Assembly: GCF_051860665.1 (NCBI RefSeq)
Contig: NZ_JBHYDM010000009.1
Location: 130,445-194,444, forward strand
Direction of reading: 5' to 3'
Source of the DNA: Falsiroseomonas sp051860665
GTDB taxonomy: Bacteria; Pseudomonadota; Alphaproteobacteria; Acetobacterales; Acetobacteraceae
Length of the DNA stretch: 64,000 nucleotides
Of the stretch, positions 63,924-64,000 are shown in pieces; positions within the stretch are counted from its first letter, which is position 1; every line of letters starts with the position of its first letter. A program made the position numbers and the translations under genes. The notes under the pieces are model-generated. The model was not told where the DNA came from, ran no database searches, and worked only from the letters and a program-made list of their open reading frames with translations.

Positions 63924-64000
63924 ACCCCCCGCCACGAGGCACTGGCCACCAGGACCGCAAGACCCAGATCAGAAAAGGAGTGGGGGCGGGGGGTCCGCCG

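Overview
The window is high-GC chromosomal DNA of an alphaproteobacterium. The gene content (Bug/TctC-type and TAXI/DctP-type solute receptors, an Aap-type amino acid ABC operon, sdhCDAB, a GTTC-N7-GTTC SOS box) best fits Acetobacteraceae of the Roseomonas kind. That placement is inferred from style and content, not from a marker gene. Genes are dense, use ATG/GTG/TTG starts, and many are coupled by 1-8 nt overlaps.

Left chromosomal part (1-34.8 kb). A giant Calx-beta repeat protein runs off the left edge. Upstream of it lies a two-gene radical-SAM / UdgX DNA-repair operon whose promoter carries a perfect alphaproteobacterial SOS box. Next come a FAH-type hydratase coupled to a small protein, lolA, and pnp with a long leader. 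A nitronate monooxygenase-like gene, an unknown 630-residue protein with a DUF2272 lipoprotein, and an OYE-family oxidoreductase follow. A LysR gene stands divergent to an enolase-superfamily gene and a tricarboxylate-type receptor. After that are rraA-like, a low-GC membrane protein, a GH13 alpha-glucosidase, an ornithine cyclodeaminase-like gene, aapJQMP, kup and katG.

Integrative element (34,869-49,554). A 53-bp direct repeat of the 3' part of tRNA-Ala(GGC) brackets about 14.6 kb. In order it holds a tyrosine integrase, three unknown genes, an AlpA-like HTH protein, an unknown gene, a Toprim primase-like protein and a DUF927 helicase-like ATPase. Then follow a 243-bp array of 12 octamer iterons with AT-rich patches (origin-like), a ~21-bp-phased CGCAT array, an AAA+ ATPase overlapping a subtilisin-like protease (candidate conflict/defence module), a serine recombinase and an unknown gene beside the intact tRNA. 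The architecture resembles P4-like satellites: integrase, primase/helicase, origin and cargo.

Right chromosomal part (49.6-64 kb). scoAB (succinyl-CoA:3-ketoacid CoA-transferase), a coiled-coil secreted protein, a DUF1489 protein, a TAXI receptor, a chemoreceptor with a PAS-like segment, asd with a hairpin over its ribosome-binding site, a small secreted protein, sdhCDAB, a DUF4149 membrane protein, a DctP-type receptor and uppP. GC-rich palindromic repeats sit in several intergenic gaps and probably serve as terminators.
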